Assembly: GCA_965217565.1 (NCBI GenBank)
Contig: CBDCIS010000006.1
Location: 186,001-250,000, forward strand
Direction of reading: 5' to 3'
Length of the DNA stretch: 64,000 nt
From: CBDCIS01 sp965217565
Lineage (GTDB): Bacteria > Chloroflexota > Dehalococcoidia > Lucifugimonadales > CATOSD01
The number at the start of each line of letters is the position of its first letter. Positions within the stretch are counted from its first letter, which is position 1. Position numbers and translations under genes: made by a program. Under the pieces are notes generated by a model that searched no databases, was not told the DNA's origin, and worked only from the letters and a program-made list of their open reading frames with translations. Shown piece by piece: positions 44,264-51,885 of the stretch.

Positions 44264-45077
44264 GGGCCTGTTCACACTAACGCAACGCATCGAAGATGAG
44301 CGCAAACAGGATGAACCCAAGGAAGAGAGCGTCCAGCTTCTCAAAGCGAGAGAAGATACGCCGAAAGCCCTTCAACCGTCGAAACAACCGCTCGATTTCG
44401 TTCCGACGCTTGTACATCTCCCGGTCGTACTGCCAAGGGTCAACCCTCGTGCTCAGGGGCGGAACTATCGGGGTGAACCCCAGGGCCAACGCCAGTTGGC
44501 GGGTCTCATTCCCCTCGTATGCCCGGTCCATTAACAGGAACGGGTTCTGGTCCTGTGTTCCGAGGCGCTTTAGCAGCTTTCGCCCCTCCGGCGCATCGTG
44601 GGCCTGTCCGGGAGAAAGGGAGAACGTCACGGCTGTTCTAGCATCCGCGGCAACCATATGAATCTTGGTGGTCCAGCCGCCACGGGACTTGCCGATGGAC
44701 TGGGGTCCGTTTTTTTTAACGCACCGGTTCCATCGGGATGGACCTTGACTATGGTACTGTCCATGGAAACCGCTTCTATCTTGATACGCACTATGTGCTC
44801 TCGTTGAAGATACTCGAAAACCCGGTCGAGCACACCGTTCTTGGACCACCGGTTCATCCGGGTGTAGACGGTGTGCCAGTTGCCAAATCGAGGCGGCAAT
44901 CCCCGCCATTTGCAGCCTTGCTCGGCGACATAGAGGATAGCGTTGAGTACTTGCAGGTTCGACAGGCTGACGTTGCCACGCTGAACGGGAAGGATCGGCG
45001 CAATTCGTTGGTACTGAACTTCGGTGATTTCCATTCTCGGATTGTAACATAATTTGGCTATTAGTGTGAACAGACCC
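44264..45077 (-). mobile_element. IS5-family insertion sequence (IS427-like)
   Basis: The 814-bp element is bounded by GGGCCTGTTCACACTAA (44264-44280) and the complement of GGGTCTGTTCACACTAA (45061-45077), with one mismatch in 17. TA dinucleotides flank it (44262-44263, 45078-45079). It carries a transposase split over two frames at an A8 run. Confidence 0.85.
44277..45034 (-). CDS. IS5-family transposase in two frames (A8 slippery site)
   Basis: The first frame (45034 to 44627) holds the DUF4096 N-terminus (YQRIAPILPVQRGNVSLSNL) and the first catalytic Asp (SMDSTIVKVHPDGTGALKK). The remaining DDE domain is in the -1 frame: GGWTTKIHMVAADARTAV, LLMDRAYEGNETR and KRRNEIERLFRRLKGFRRIF. They join at eight A residues (minus strand, near 44711-44718). 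A run of A followed by AAC is a classical -1 slippery site, and IS427-like elements use one, so the transposase is probably functional. Confidence 0.85.
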
Positions 45078-45111
45078 TAATTCGTTCCATCATCTCTGTG
45101 TCATTCATCCG

Positions 45112-46476
45112 TTAGCTCCCCTCCAAGGCACTATAGCGCGTCTCCCCTCCAACCAGCGTCGCGACCACCTTTCCCCTCAACGTTGCGCCGTCTAGTGGAG
45201 TGTTCTTGCCTTTGGACGCAAAGCTGGTGGCATCGACGACCCATTCGGCGTTGGGGTCGAAGATGGTGATGTCGGCGGGCGCGCCGTTCTTTAGCGTGCC
45301 CAGGTCCGGCCTGCCCAGGAACCGCGCCGGGGACAGTGTTAGCTTTTCGACCAGCAGCGGCAGCGTTACGACGCCTTCGTGGACCAGCAACATCAGGGAG
45401 CCGAGCGCGGTCTCCAGCACGCTTATGCCGAAGGCGGCCTCCTGGAACGTGCAGAGCTTGTGAACGCGATTGTGGGGCGCGTGGTCGGTCGCTACGAAGT
45501 CGATTGTGCCGTCTAGCAGGCCTTCCACCATCGCCTCCACGTCGGCGCGTCCCCGCAGCGGCGGGTTCACTTTGGCGCGGGTGTCGTAGGCGCTGGGCGT
45601 CAGCGGCGCGAAGGCGGCGCCCACGCCATTGCCGCTTGCGAGTGGCAATGTGTGAGCCAGGCCCAGGATGGCCTCGTCGCTCAGAGTGAGATGGTGGGGG
45701 GTAACCTCGCAGGTTACGTTCAGGCCTTTCCGCTTGGCCCCGCGCACGAGTTCCAGCGAGCCCGCGGTGCTCAGGTGTGCGACGTGATAGCGTCCTCCGG
45801 TCAGCTCCGCGAGCGCGATGTCGCGGGCAACCATGATCTCCTCTGCGGAGTTTGGGATGCCCTCGATGCCGAGCCGATTCGACACCCAACCCTCGTTCAT
45901 TGCGCCACCCTCGAAGAGCTCCGGCTGTTCACAGTGGTTGATTATCGGCAGTCCCTGCGCGGAACTGTAGCTGAGCGCCTGGCGCATGATGTTGGAATCG
46001 GTCAGCGGATTGCCGTCGTCGCTGAAGCCAACCACTCCGGCATCGGCGAGCTCTCCCATCTCCGCGAGCTCCTTGCCCATGCTGCCCTTGGTGACGCATC
46101 CTATCGGAAGCACGCGCACTATGCCCTCCTCGCGCGCCTTTCGCAGGACGAAATCGACCGCCGCGGCTGAATCGATGGCCGGGTTGGTGTTTGGCATGGC
46201 GCAGACGGTCGTGAAGCCGCCCCTTGCCGCCGCCGCCGTGCCCGTAGCGATAGTCTCCTTGTCCTCGTAGCCGGGCTCTCGCAGGTGGCAGTGGACGTCG
46301 ATGAACCCGGGGCTTACGACGAGCCCCGTCGCGTCTATGACGCCGCAGTGTTCCGGCTGCGCGACGCCGCAGTCTATGGCCTGCACGAGGCCGTCTTCGA
46401 TGAGCAGGTCCGCTATCCTATCAATGCCCTGCCCGGGGTCGATTACGCGCCCCCCCGTGATAAGCGTGGGTGTCAT
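45112..46476 (-). CDS. pyrC: Dihydroorotase
   Basis: Dihydroorotase closes the pyrimidine ring in de novo UMP synthesis. The 454-residue protein has GFIDVHCHLREPG (metal His-x-His), a GCVTKGSMGKEL segment, INHCEQPELFEGG, YHVAHLSTAGSLELV and the ATDHAPH motif (FVATDHAPHNRV). The ATG at 46476 overlaps the stop of the nudix gene by ATGA, so I prefer it to an upstream start in the nudix frame. It is the last gene of the pyr operon. Confidence 0.9.
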   Translation of the reverse strand: MTPTLITGGRVIDPGQGIDRIADLLIEDGLVQAIDCGVAQPEHCGVIDATGLVVSPGFIDVHCHLREPGYEDKETIATGTAAAARGGFTTVCAMPNTNPAIDSAAAVDFVLRKAREEGIVRVLPIGCVTKGSMGKELAEMGELADAGVVGFSDDGNPLTDSNIMRQALSYSSAQGLPIINHCEQPELFEGGAMNEGWVSNRLGIEGIPNSAEEIMVARDIALAELTGGRYHVAHLSTAGSLELVRGAKRKGLNVTCEVTPHHLTLSDEAILGLAHTLPLASGNGVGAAFAPLTPSAYDTRAKVNPPLRGRADVEAMVEGLLDGTIDFVATDHAPHNRVHKLCTFQEAAFGISVLETALGSLMLLVHEGVVTLPLLVEKLTLSPARFLGRPDLGTLKNGAPADITIFDPNAEWVVDATSFASKGKNTPLDGATLRGKVVATLVGGETRYSALEGS

Positions 46477-46856
46477 ATCAACTCTCCGGCCGATTCGGAC
46501 TCTTCGAGTCTCTTGAGCTTCCTCAGAATCCGCCTTACGTGGCCCACCAGGGGAACGTTTTGCTCTGGGTCCCACCAGACGAAATCTTCAATCTCGTTGT
46601 CGGGCATGACCTCGCCCTTCGCGTCAACTCGGCAAACTTGGTGTTGCCTCCCTTTGCCCTGGAAGTTGAACAGGAACTCTATCTTGCCTGCCTCCAAGCC
46701 CGTCTCTTCGTGGAGTTCTCTCGCCGCCGCGCTAATGGGAAGTTCGCCGCGTCCAATCCTACCGCCAGGCAACGAGAACCTCTTGCTCCCCCTGTTCCTG
46801 ACGAGCAAAACCTTATCGTCCCTGAACACAATGGCGGTTGCTCTCTGGCGCGGCAT
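46473..46856 (-). CDS. Nudix hydrolase
   Basis: The 127-residue protein carries the full Nudix box GRIGRGELPISAAARELHEE followed by TGL. Nudix enzymes hydrolyse nucleoside diphosphate derivatives. Its place inside the pyr operon, overlapping pyrB by 1 bp and pyrC by 4 bp, suggests nucleotide pool cleaning linked to pyrimidine synthesis, but the substrate cannot be told. No defects are seen. Confidence 0.85.
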   Translation of the reverse strand: MPRQRATAIVFRDDKVLLVRNRGSKRFSLPGGRIGRGELPISAAARELHEETGLEAGKIEFLFNFQGKGRQHQVCRVDAKGEVMPDNEIEDFVWWDPEQNVPLVGHVRRILRKLKRLEESESAGELI

Positions 46857-47884
46857 TACGCGGTGGCCTCCCGGATAGGGGTTACTACGCCGTAGAGGAC
46901 GGCCATCCTGATGGCGACCCCGTTGGTGACCTGCTCCTCAATAGCCGAATGCGCGCCGTGAGCCACCTCGGGATCGATTTCGATGCCCTCGTTCATCGGC
47001 CCTGGGTGCATCACCAGCACGTTGGGCTTGGCGAGCTCCAGACGCCGGGGAGTGATGCCGTACATCCTGGAGTACTCTCTGAGGGTTGGCAGATGCCCAG
47101 CCTGCTGACGTTCCAACTGGAGCCGCAGGGCCATGACGACATCCGCGCCTTCGATGGCCCGCTCGACGCTGGTCTCTATCCGCACGGACGCGAATGGGTG
47201 ACCGGGCGTTGACCTGTATCCGTTGAGGAAGTCCCTGGGAATCAGCGTGGGCGGCGCGCACAGCACCACGTCGGCGCCCATCTTTGTGAGGCTCCACAGG
47301 TTTGAGCGCGCTACGCGACTATACAGGATGTCGCCAACGACGACCACCTTCAGGCCCTGGACGGTTCCCAGTCGGCTCCGGATGGTGTAAAGGTCTAGCA
47401 GCGCCTGCGTGGGGTGGGCGTGGGCGCCATCCCCGGCGTTTATTACGCAGGAGTCCAGGAAGCGGGCAAGGAAGTGCGGCGCGCCCGAATGGGGATGCCG
47501 TATGATGATTATGTCGGCGTTCATCGCCTGTATGGTGAGCGCGGTGTTGTAGAGGGATTCGCCTTTTTCGACGCTGCTTCCACTGCCTGAAACGTTAATC
47601 ACGTCGGCGCTGAGGATTTTGCCTGCCTGCTCGAAAGAGACGCGCGTGCGAGTACTGGCCTCATAGAACAGCGTGATGATGCTCTTTCCTCGGAGTGTGG
47701 GCACCTTCTTGATGTCACGCCGCAGCACCTCCTTCATGACGTCGGTGTTCTGGAGGACGGCCTCGATCTCCTCGACGGAGAAGTCGTCGAGGTCGAGGAT
47801 GTGCCTGCGGCCGCCGCTCTGCCCATTCGACGGGCGCGGGGCCGCGGCGACGTGTCGCTCCCTGGGCCGACTCGATAGAATCAT
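46856..47884 (-). CDS. pyrB: Aspartate carbamoyltransferase catalytic subunit
   Basis: This enzyme joins carbamoyl phosphate to aspartate. The 342-residue protein has the carbamoyl phosphate site FYEASTRTRVSFEQAG, the GSSVEKGESLYNT segment, RHPHSGAPHFLAR, NAGDGAHAHPTQALLD and VMHPGPMNEGIEI. About 25 residues at the N-terminus are extra and weakly conserved. The start overlaps the end of pyrR by 4 bp. No regulatory subunit (PyrI) is adjacent. Confidence 0.95.
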   Translation of the reverse strand: MILSSRPRERHVAAAPRPSNGQSGGRRHILDLDDFSVEEIEAVLQNTDVMKEVLRRDIKKVPTLRGKSIITLFYEASTRTRVSFEQAGKILSADVINVSGSGSSVEKGESLYNTALTIQAMNADIIIIRHPHSGAPHFLARFLDSCVINAGDGAHAHPTQALLDLYTIRSRLGTVQGLKVVVVGDILYSRVARSNLWSLTKMGADVVLCAPPTLIPRDFLNGYRSTPGHPFASVRIETSVERAIEGADVVMALRLQLERQQAGHLPTLREYSRMYGITPRRLELAKPNVLVMHPGPMNEGIEIDPEVAHGAHSAIEEQVTNGVAIRMAVLYGVVTPIREATA

Positions 47885-48432
47885 GCTTGCCCCTTCCTGA
47901 CCAGAACCACCTCGTCCACGTCATCGACTTCTGAAACCCTGACCTCCACCTCCTCGTCGAGTGAGGTGGGCACGTTCTTGCCAACGTAGTCCGCCCTGAT
48001 AGGCAACTCCCTGTGTCCCCGGTCCACCAGAACGGCAAGCTGAATCTCCTTGGGGCGCCCGAAGTCATTGATGGCGTCCATAGCGGCGCGGATCGTCCTG
48101 CCTGTGTAGAGAACGTCGTCCACGATGACGATGCGCTTGTCCTGGATGTCCACGGGGATCTCGGTGCTGCGCATCGTGGGCCTCACTCGGCCTGAGATGT
48201 CGTCGCGGTAGAGGCTGATGTCGAGAGCGCCGACAGGCACCTCTTTGCCCTCGAACTCTTTGATCGAGTTGGCGAGACGCTGCGCCAGCGGCACGCCCCT
48301 CGTGTGCATTCCCAGGAGGACGACGTTCTCCCCGCCGCCGTTGCGCTCCAAAATCTCGTGGGCTATGCGGGCGAGCGCGCGTCTAGTCTCATCTGAAGAG
48401 AGTATGTTTCGTTCCCCAAGAGCGTCGGCCAT
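47881..48432 (-). CDS. pyrR: Bifunctional pyr operon regulator/uracil phosphoribosyltransferase
   Basis: PyrR binds UMP and a specific RNA loop to promote transcription termination of pyr genes, and has weak uracil phosphoribosyltransferase activity. The 183-residue protein has the PRPP-binding motif RIVIVDDVLYTGRTIRAAMD and the family sequences GMHTRGVPLAQRLA and DISLYRDD. It leads a pyrR-pyrB-nudix-pyrC operon; a PyrR-type RNA loop and terminator lie in its leader. Confidence 0.95.
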   Translation of the reverse strand: MADALGERNILSSDETRRALARIAHEILERNGGGENVVLLGMHTRGVPLAQRLANSIKEFEGKEVPVGALDISLYRDDISGRVRPTMRSTEIPVDIQDKRIVIVDDVLYTGRTIRAAMDAINDFGRPKEIQLAVLVDRGHRELPIRADYVGKNVPTSLDEEVEVRVSEVDDVDEVVLVRKGQA

Positions 48433-48493
48433 GTGAGCCTTTCACGTGCGGTTCGCGGCAGGAGAGACTGTCCTGGTGTATGCCTCCCGAATC

Positions 48494-48521
48494 AAAAAAC
48501 CTCTCGCTTGCCAGCAAGAGG
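48494..48521 (-). terminator. Intrinsic terminator in the pyr leader
   Basis: On the minus strand CCTCT-GCT arms pair with AGC-AGAGG (48500-48521) and are followed by six T residues (48499-48494). It lies between the PyrR-type loop and pyrR, as in a transcription attenuator. Confidence 0.7.
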
Positions 48522-48622
48522 TCTCACAGCTTCCTCGCGGGTTTTCGTGGTGCGACCGGGCGTAAACCGCCTGTACCAACACCGACCGGTTGCGAGATAT
48601 ATGCCGCTGGATTAGCCCTTGC

Positions 48623-48638
48623 CAGTCTCACCGGACTG
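48623..48638 (-). promoter_or_regulatory. PyrR-binding RNA loop
   Basis: Read on the minus strand, CAGTCCGGTGAGACTG forms a 5-bp stem CAGTC/GACTG with loop CGGTGA. The AGTCCNGNGAG pattern fits the known PyrR recognition consensus. It lies about 100 bp before the terminator at 48494-48521 and after the promoter at 48693-48721. Confidence 0.65.
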
Positions 48639-48692
48639 ACTTAAAGGGTCGCTAACGCGTTAGCGTCGGCGCTCCATCGAGTCGTCAATGCC

Positions 48693-48721
48693 ATTGTATA
48701 TTGCTGAAGGAAGAGGTTCAA
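48693..48721 (-). promoter_or_regulatory. pyr operon promoter
   Basis: On the minus strand a -35 box TTGAAC (48721-48716) and a -10 box TACAAT (48698-48693) are 17 bp apart. Transcription would begin near 48686 and run through the PyrR loop, the terminator and pyrR. A 16-bp perfect palindrome CGCTAACGCGTTAGCG lies just inside the transcript at 48650-48665; its meaning is unknown. Confidence 0.6.
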
Positions 48722-48758
48722 GCGCCGTGGAAGCCCCCGAACCTGTACAGTTTAGCCG

Positions 48759-48824
48759 GTAGGGGCGCTCCCTTGTGGGCGCCCAGGTATGGGAAAGAGG
48801 GCAGGCACAAGACCTTGCCCCTAC
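48759..48824. repeat. REP-like palindromic repeat
   Basis: The unit starts GTAGGGGCGCTCCCTTGTGG and ends CCTTGCCCCTAC, so the ends can pair. It is related to 38968-39038 and 51737-51778. It lies between the pyr promoter and the 3' end of the amidohydrolase gene. Confidence 0.5.
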
Positions 48825-50236
48825 TGAGCTGAATCTGGTTCCAGTGGCTCGGCGACGTTGAAGTCGTAACCGGCTGGCAGCCTGAAGTTGGGATCGCTAT
48901 CGAGCAGACGCTGCCACGCCCTGCGTCCAACCAGGTCGGCCTCGCGCACAATGGCCGCCTCGTCCATCGTCAACACCTTGCCGTCGCGCATCAGCCAGCG
49001 ACCATCCACCATCACCGCCTCTACGTCCCGTCCCTGCGCTTGGTGCACGAACGTGGAGACGACCCGAATGGTCGGCACGAGGTGCGCCCGTTGCGTGTCC
49101 ACGACGATGAGGTCGGCCTTGTTTCCTTCGCGCAGCGATCCAGCATCGGGGATGCCGAGCGCGCGATAGCCGTTGAACGTGGCCCACCGGAACGCCTCCT
49201 CCGGCGACGGCAGCCTGCCATCGGCGCGGCGGACTCGTTCCATGAACATCCCCGTTCGAATCACCTCTACCATGTCCTCGGCCATGTTGTCCGTACCCAT
49301 GGCGATTTGGCAGCCGGCGGCTTCCAGGTCCGCTACGTGCGGGCTTAGGCCACGCCGCGCGGCCATACACGAGTTGAACGACACGAACGCGCCGGATTCG
49401 CCCAGCAGCCGCTCCTCCTCCGGGACCATACAGCGGCAATGGGCCGAGACGAGCCTGTCGTTGAGGTAGCCTATCTGCGCCAGGAACTGCGTCGGCAGCG
49501 CGCCGCGGTTGGCCTTGACCGCATCGACCTCCCCCCAGAGTTGATTGAGGTGAATCGTGGCGACCGTGTCCAGTCGCTCTTGCAGTTCGCGCAGCCGTCG
49601 GAGCAACTCCGGCGAGCACATGTCGGGCGCCCATGCCGCAACGCCGACCGTCACCCGGCCGTCGCGTGCGCCGTGCCACTTGGCGTGGAGGTCGGTTATG
49701 TTCTGCAGGCCGCGCTCCGCCAGCGTCCGATTCACCTCGAACGGCCCAGGCTCTCCGATGCCGCCGTGAGCGCGGTCCGACGCCTGCTCCGCGAGCACGA
49801 GGCGTAGCCCGCTGTCAACAATCTCGCTTGCATACACGTCTATGTCGGCTGCGACCTCCATCACTGCGGTGGTCCCGCAACGCAACGCCTCCAGCGCGCC
49901 AAGCTGGGCCAGGACGGTGAGTTCTTCAGGGCTCAGCTCCAGCCTGCGTGGAAACTGCACGGGGCCTGGGAAAGAGGGTTGCTCGGGATAGGAAGTGTTC
50001 TCCGTTATCCCACGATTCTGGGTTAGCGTGAAGTGAGTGTGGCAGTTGGCGAAGCCGGGCATGACGGCCTTGCCGCGCCCGGAAATGCGTTCGGCGCTGG
50101 GGAATCGCGCCGTCACATCGTTGTTCGAGCCTATCGCCGCTATGCGGTCGCCCTCAATGGCGATGGCGGCGGCGTGATGAACGGGGCCGTCCTCGCCGCC
50201 CGTAACGATAGTCGTGTCGTAGATGATGGTAGTCAT
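48821..50236 (-). CDS. Amidohydrolase, cytosine/S-adenosylhomocysteine deaminase-like
   Basis: The 471-residue protein has the amidohydrolase metal sites: VMPGFANCHTHFTLTQNR, ATIHLNQ, LVSAHCRCMVPEEE and IAMGTDNMAED. A C-terminal beta-sandwich segment reads NKADLIVVDTQRAHLVPTI. The closest groups are the TrzA/AtzB-SsnA-type deaminases and chlorohydrolases, which act on heterocyclic amines. The exact substrate cannot be read. It starts 1 bp after the end of its minus-strand upstream neighbour's 3' region (mrp-like gene at 50244), so the three genes mrp, sufT-like and this one could be co-transcribed. Confidence 0.8.
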   Translation of the reverse strand: MTTIIYDTTIVTGGEDGPVHHAAAIAIEGDRIAAIGSNNDVTARFPSAERISGRGKAVMPGFANCHTHFTLTQNRGITENTSYPEQPSFPGPVQFPRRLELSPEELTVLAQLGALEALRCGTTAVMEVAADIDVYASEIVDSGLRLVLAEQASDRAHGGIGEPGPFEVNRTLAERGLQNITDLHAKWHGARDGRVTVGVAAWAPDMCSPELLRRLRELQERLDTVATIHLNQLWGEVDAVKANRGALPTQFLAQIGYLNDRLVSAHCRCMVPEEERLLGESGAFVSFNSCMAARRGLSPHVADLEAAGCQIAMGTDNMAEDMVEVIRTGMFMERVRRADGRLPSPEEAFRWATFNGYRALGIPDAGSLREGNKADLIVVDTQRAHLVPTIRVVSTFVHQAQGRDVEAVMVDGRWLMRDGKVLTMDEAAIVREADLVGRRAWQRLLDSDPNFRLPAGYDFNVAEPLEPDSAQ

Positions 50237-50243
50237 GGGCGGC

Positions 50244-51065
50244 CTAACCGGACTCGGTGGCTGCCGCTCGCAGCGCGGACCGGGCTCCCTCGGCTATGTG
50301 TTCGAACTCCCTCAGAACCTTTTTGCTGGACAGAACCGTGGGCTTCGAGGTGTCGCGGTAGTCCGAGCGGAGCTCGATGCGGCCCAGGAAGTTCAAGTCC
50401 ATGTCCCTGGCGAGCTCTTCGCCCGCGCCGGAGCCGAATATGTCGCCTGAGAAGTTCTCCACCACGCCCAGCACGTTGACCTTCAGTGTGCGAATCATGT
50501 TTATGGAACGCATCGCGTCTATCTTGGCGAGCTCCTGCGGCGTGGTCACGACTATGAAGCCGTCCATGTCCAGCGTCTGCATCACCGTGAGCGGCGCGTC
50601 GGACGTGCCGGGCGGCAGGTCAATTATCAGATAGTCCAGTTCGCCCCAGTCCGTGCTCTGCAAAAACTGGTTGATGGCGTTGTGGACCATGGGGCCGCGC
50701 CAGATGATGGCCTCTTCCTCCTTCTGCTGGAAGAACCCCATGGACATGACCTTGACGTTGAAGCGCTCAGACGGGACCATCCGGCGGTCTTCGCCCACTT
50801 CGGGAGGGTCGAATATCTTCATTGCGCGAACCACGTTGGGGCAGTCGATGTCAACGTCCAGCAGGCCCACGGCCGCCCCCTGCTGCGCGAGGGTGACGGC
50901 GAGGTTGACCGCGATGGTGGTTTTGCCAACGCCACCCTTGCCGCTGTAAACGCCGACCTTATGCTTGATCCGCGAAAGCGCGTTGGCGATGTTCCGCTTC
51001 TGCTCGAACTGGCGTTTCATCGCCTCGATGCGCGCGCGCGCCTGGGCGGCCTGTGGCTGGTTCAT
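50244..51065 (-). CDS. Mrp/NBP35-type ATP-binding protein
   Basis: The 273-residue P-loop protein has the deviant Walker A VGVYSGKGGVGKTTIAVNLA, LLDVDIDCPNV and YLIIDLPPGTSDAPL. Mrp proteins carry Fe-S clusters to target enzymes. The C-terminal CxxC that bridges the cluster in most homologues is absent here: the usual region reads VVENFSGDIFGSGAGEEL, with no Cys. It may work differently or as an ATPase scaffold. The SufT-like gene (51291-51605) lies next to it, as is typical of cluster assembly modules. Confidence 0.85.
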   Translation of the reverse strand: MNQPQAAQARARIEAMKRQFEQKRNIANALSRIKHKVGVYSGKGGVGKTTIAVNLAVTLAQQGAAVGLLDVDIDCPNVVRAMKIFDPPEVGEDRRMVPSERFNVKVMSMGFFQQKEEEAIIWRGPMVHNAINQFLQSTDWGELDYLIIDLPPGTSDAPLTVMQTLDMDGFIVVTTPQELAKIDAMRSINMIRTLKVNVLGVVENFSGDIFGSGAGEELARDMDLNFLGRIELRSDYRDTSKPTVLSSKKVLREFEHIAEGARSALRAAATESG

Positions 51066-51290
51066 AAAATGAACTCCTTAATGGCCATCTCAAAAGTCCC
51101 GTCGTTCCGTCGGAAGCGAGAACCCGCGCAGTGGCTCGCCACTCAGCAATCCACATCGCGGCCCCAAGCTCGGGAAGCCAAACGCGGCCTTAGTGACTAT
51201 CTCAAAACTACTCTGGAGCATCAAAGCTTCCATCCCAACGCACGTGGATTCCCGCTTTCGCGGGAAAGACGGCGCTTTTGAGATAGTTTC
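51066..51290. repeat. Spacer with inverted repeat
   Basis: Between the mrp-like and sufT-like genes are ACTATCTCAAAAC (near 51196) and GCTTTTGAGATAGT (near 51275), which pair as an inverted repeat of about 12 bp. A third partial unit, CATCTCAAAAG, lies near 51085. The inside holds GGATTCCCGCTTTCGCGGGAA, itself a hairpin. This looks like a MITE or REP relic. Confidence 0.45.
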
Positions 51291-51605
51291 TTAGTCCAGG
51301 CCCAGCATCTTTTTGCCGTCTTCGGTAATCATGTCAGGCGTCCAGGGCGGGTCATAAACCAGCTCCACGTTGACGTCCTCCACGCCGTCGAGTTCCGCGA
51401 TGCGCCACTCGGCCTGCTGGCCGATGTACGGTCCCATGCCGCAGCCGGCGAACGTCAGTGTCATCCTCACCTCGACATCGCCATCATCCACGTGCACGTC
51501 ATAGACGAGGCCGAGGTCAACCACATTGACCGGGATCTCCGGGTCGTAAACGTCTTTGAGGGCGTCGATAACCTCTTCACGGGTAACGGTAACCTGCTGA
51601 GTCAT
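51291..51605 (-). CDS. SufT/MIP18-family Fe-S assembly protein
   Basis: The 104-residue protein starts at the ATG at 51605 behind GGAGGAGAG. It has the DUF59 signature VIDALKDVYDPEIPVNVVDL and LTFAGCGMGPYIG with the conserved Cys. SufT-like proteins help mature Fe-S enzymes. It is co-directional with the mrp-like gene. Confidence 0.9.
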   Translation of the reverse strand: MTQQVTVTREEVIDALKDVYDPEIPVNVVDLGLVYDVHVDDGDVEVRMTLTFAGCGMGPYIGQQAEWRIAELDGVEDVNVELVYDPPWTPDMITEDGKKMLGLD

Positions 51606-51736
51606 GGAAAACTCTCCTCCGCCGAATGATTGACGCCCAACACCGATGGGCCTCACACAACAATTCTAGCGTTGGCGAGAGTCAGTGTCAATTTAGCGAC
51701 GAAGTCAGGGTTTGTATCAGTTTAGCAGGCGTTTCC

Positions 51737-51778
51737 GTAGGAGCCCTCGTGGGCGCCCAAGGATGCCCCTATGGGCAT
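51737..51778. repeat. REP-like palindromic repeat, short copy
   Basis: CCGTAGGAGCCCTCGTGGGC followed by CCCAAGGATGCCCCTATGGGC. The short unit shares the GTAGGxGC...GTGGGCGCCC core with 38968-39038 and 48759-48824. Confidence 0.35.
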
Positions 51779-51885
51779 CTGACCGACTATGTTGATACAA
51801 CCTCAAGGTTGGGCAGGTGATATGCGGCCTGTTTCTCTATCTGGTAAGATAAGGTCCTCGGTAGTTCCACGTTGTGGGAAACGAC

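Noticed and set aside
48650..48665. Perfect palindrome CGCTAACGCGTTAGCG as a parS or origin site.
   Set aside because: It does not match the known parS consensus and no partition genes are near; noted only as a palindrome in the pyr leader.
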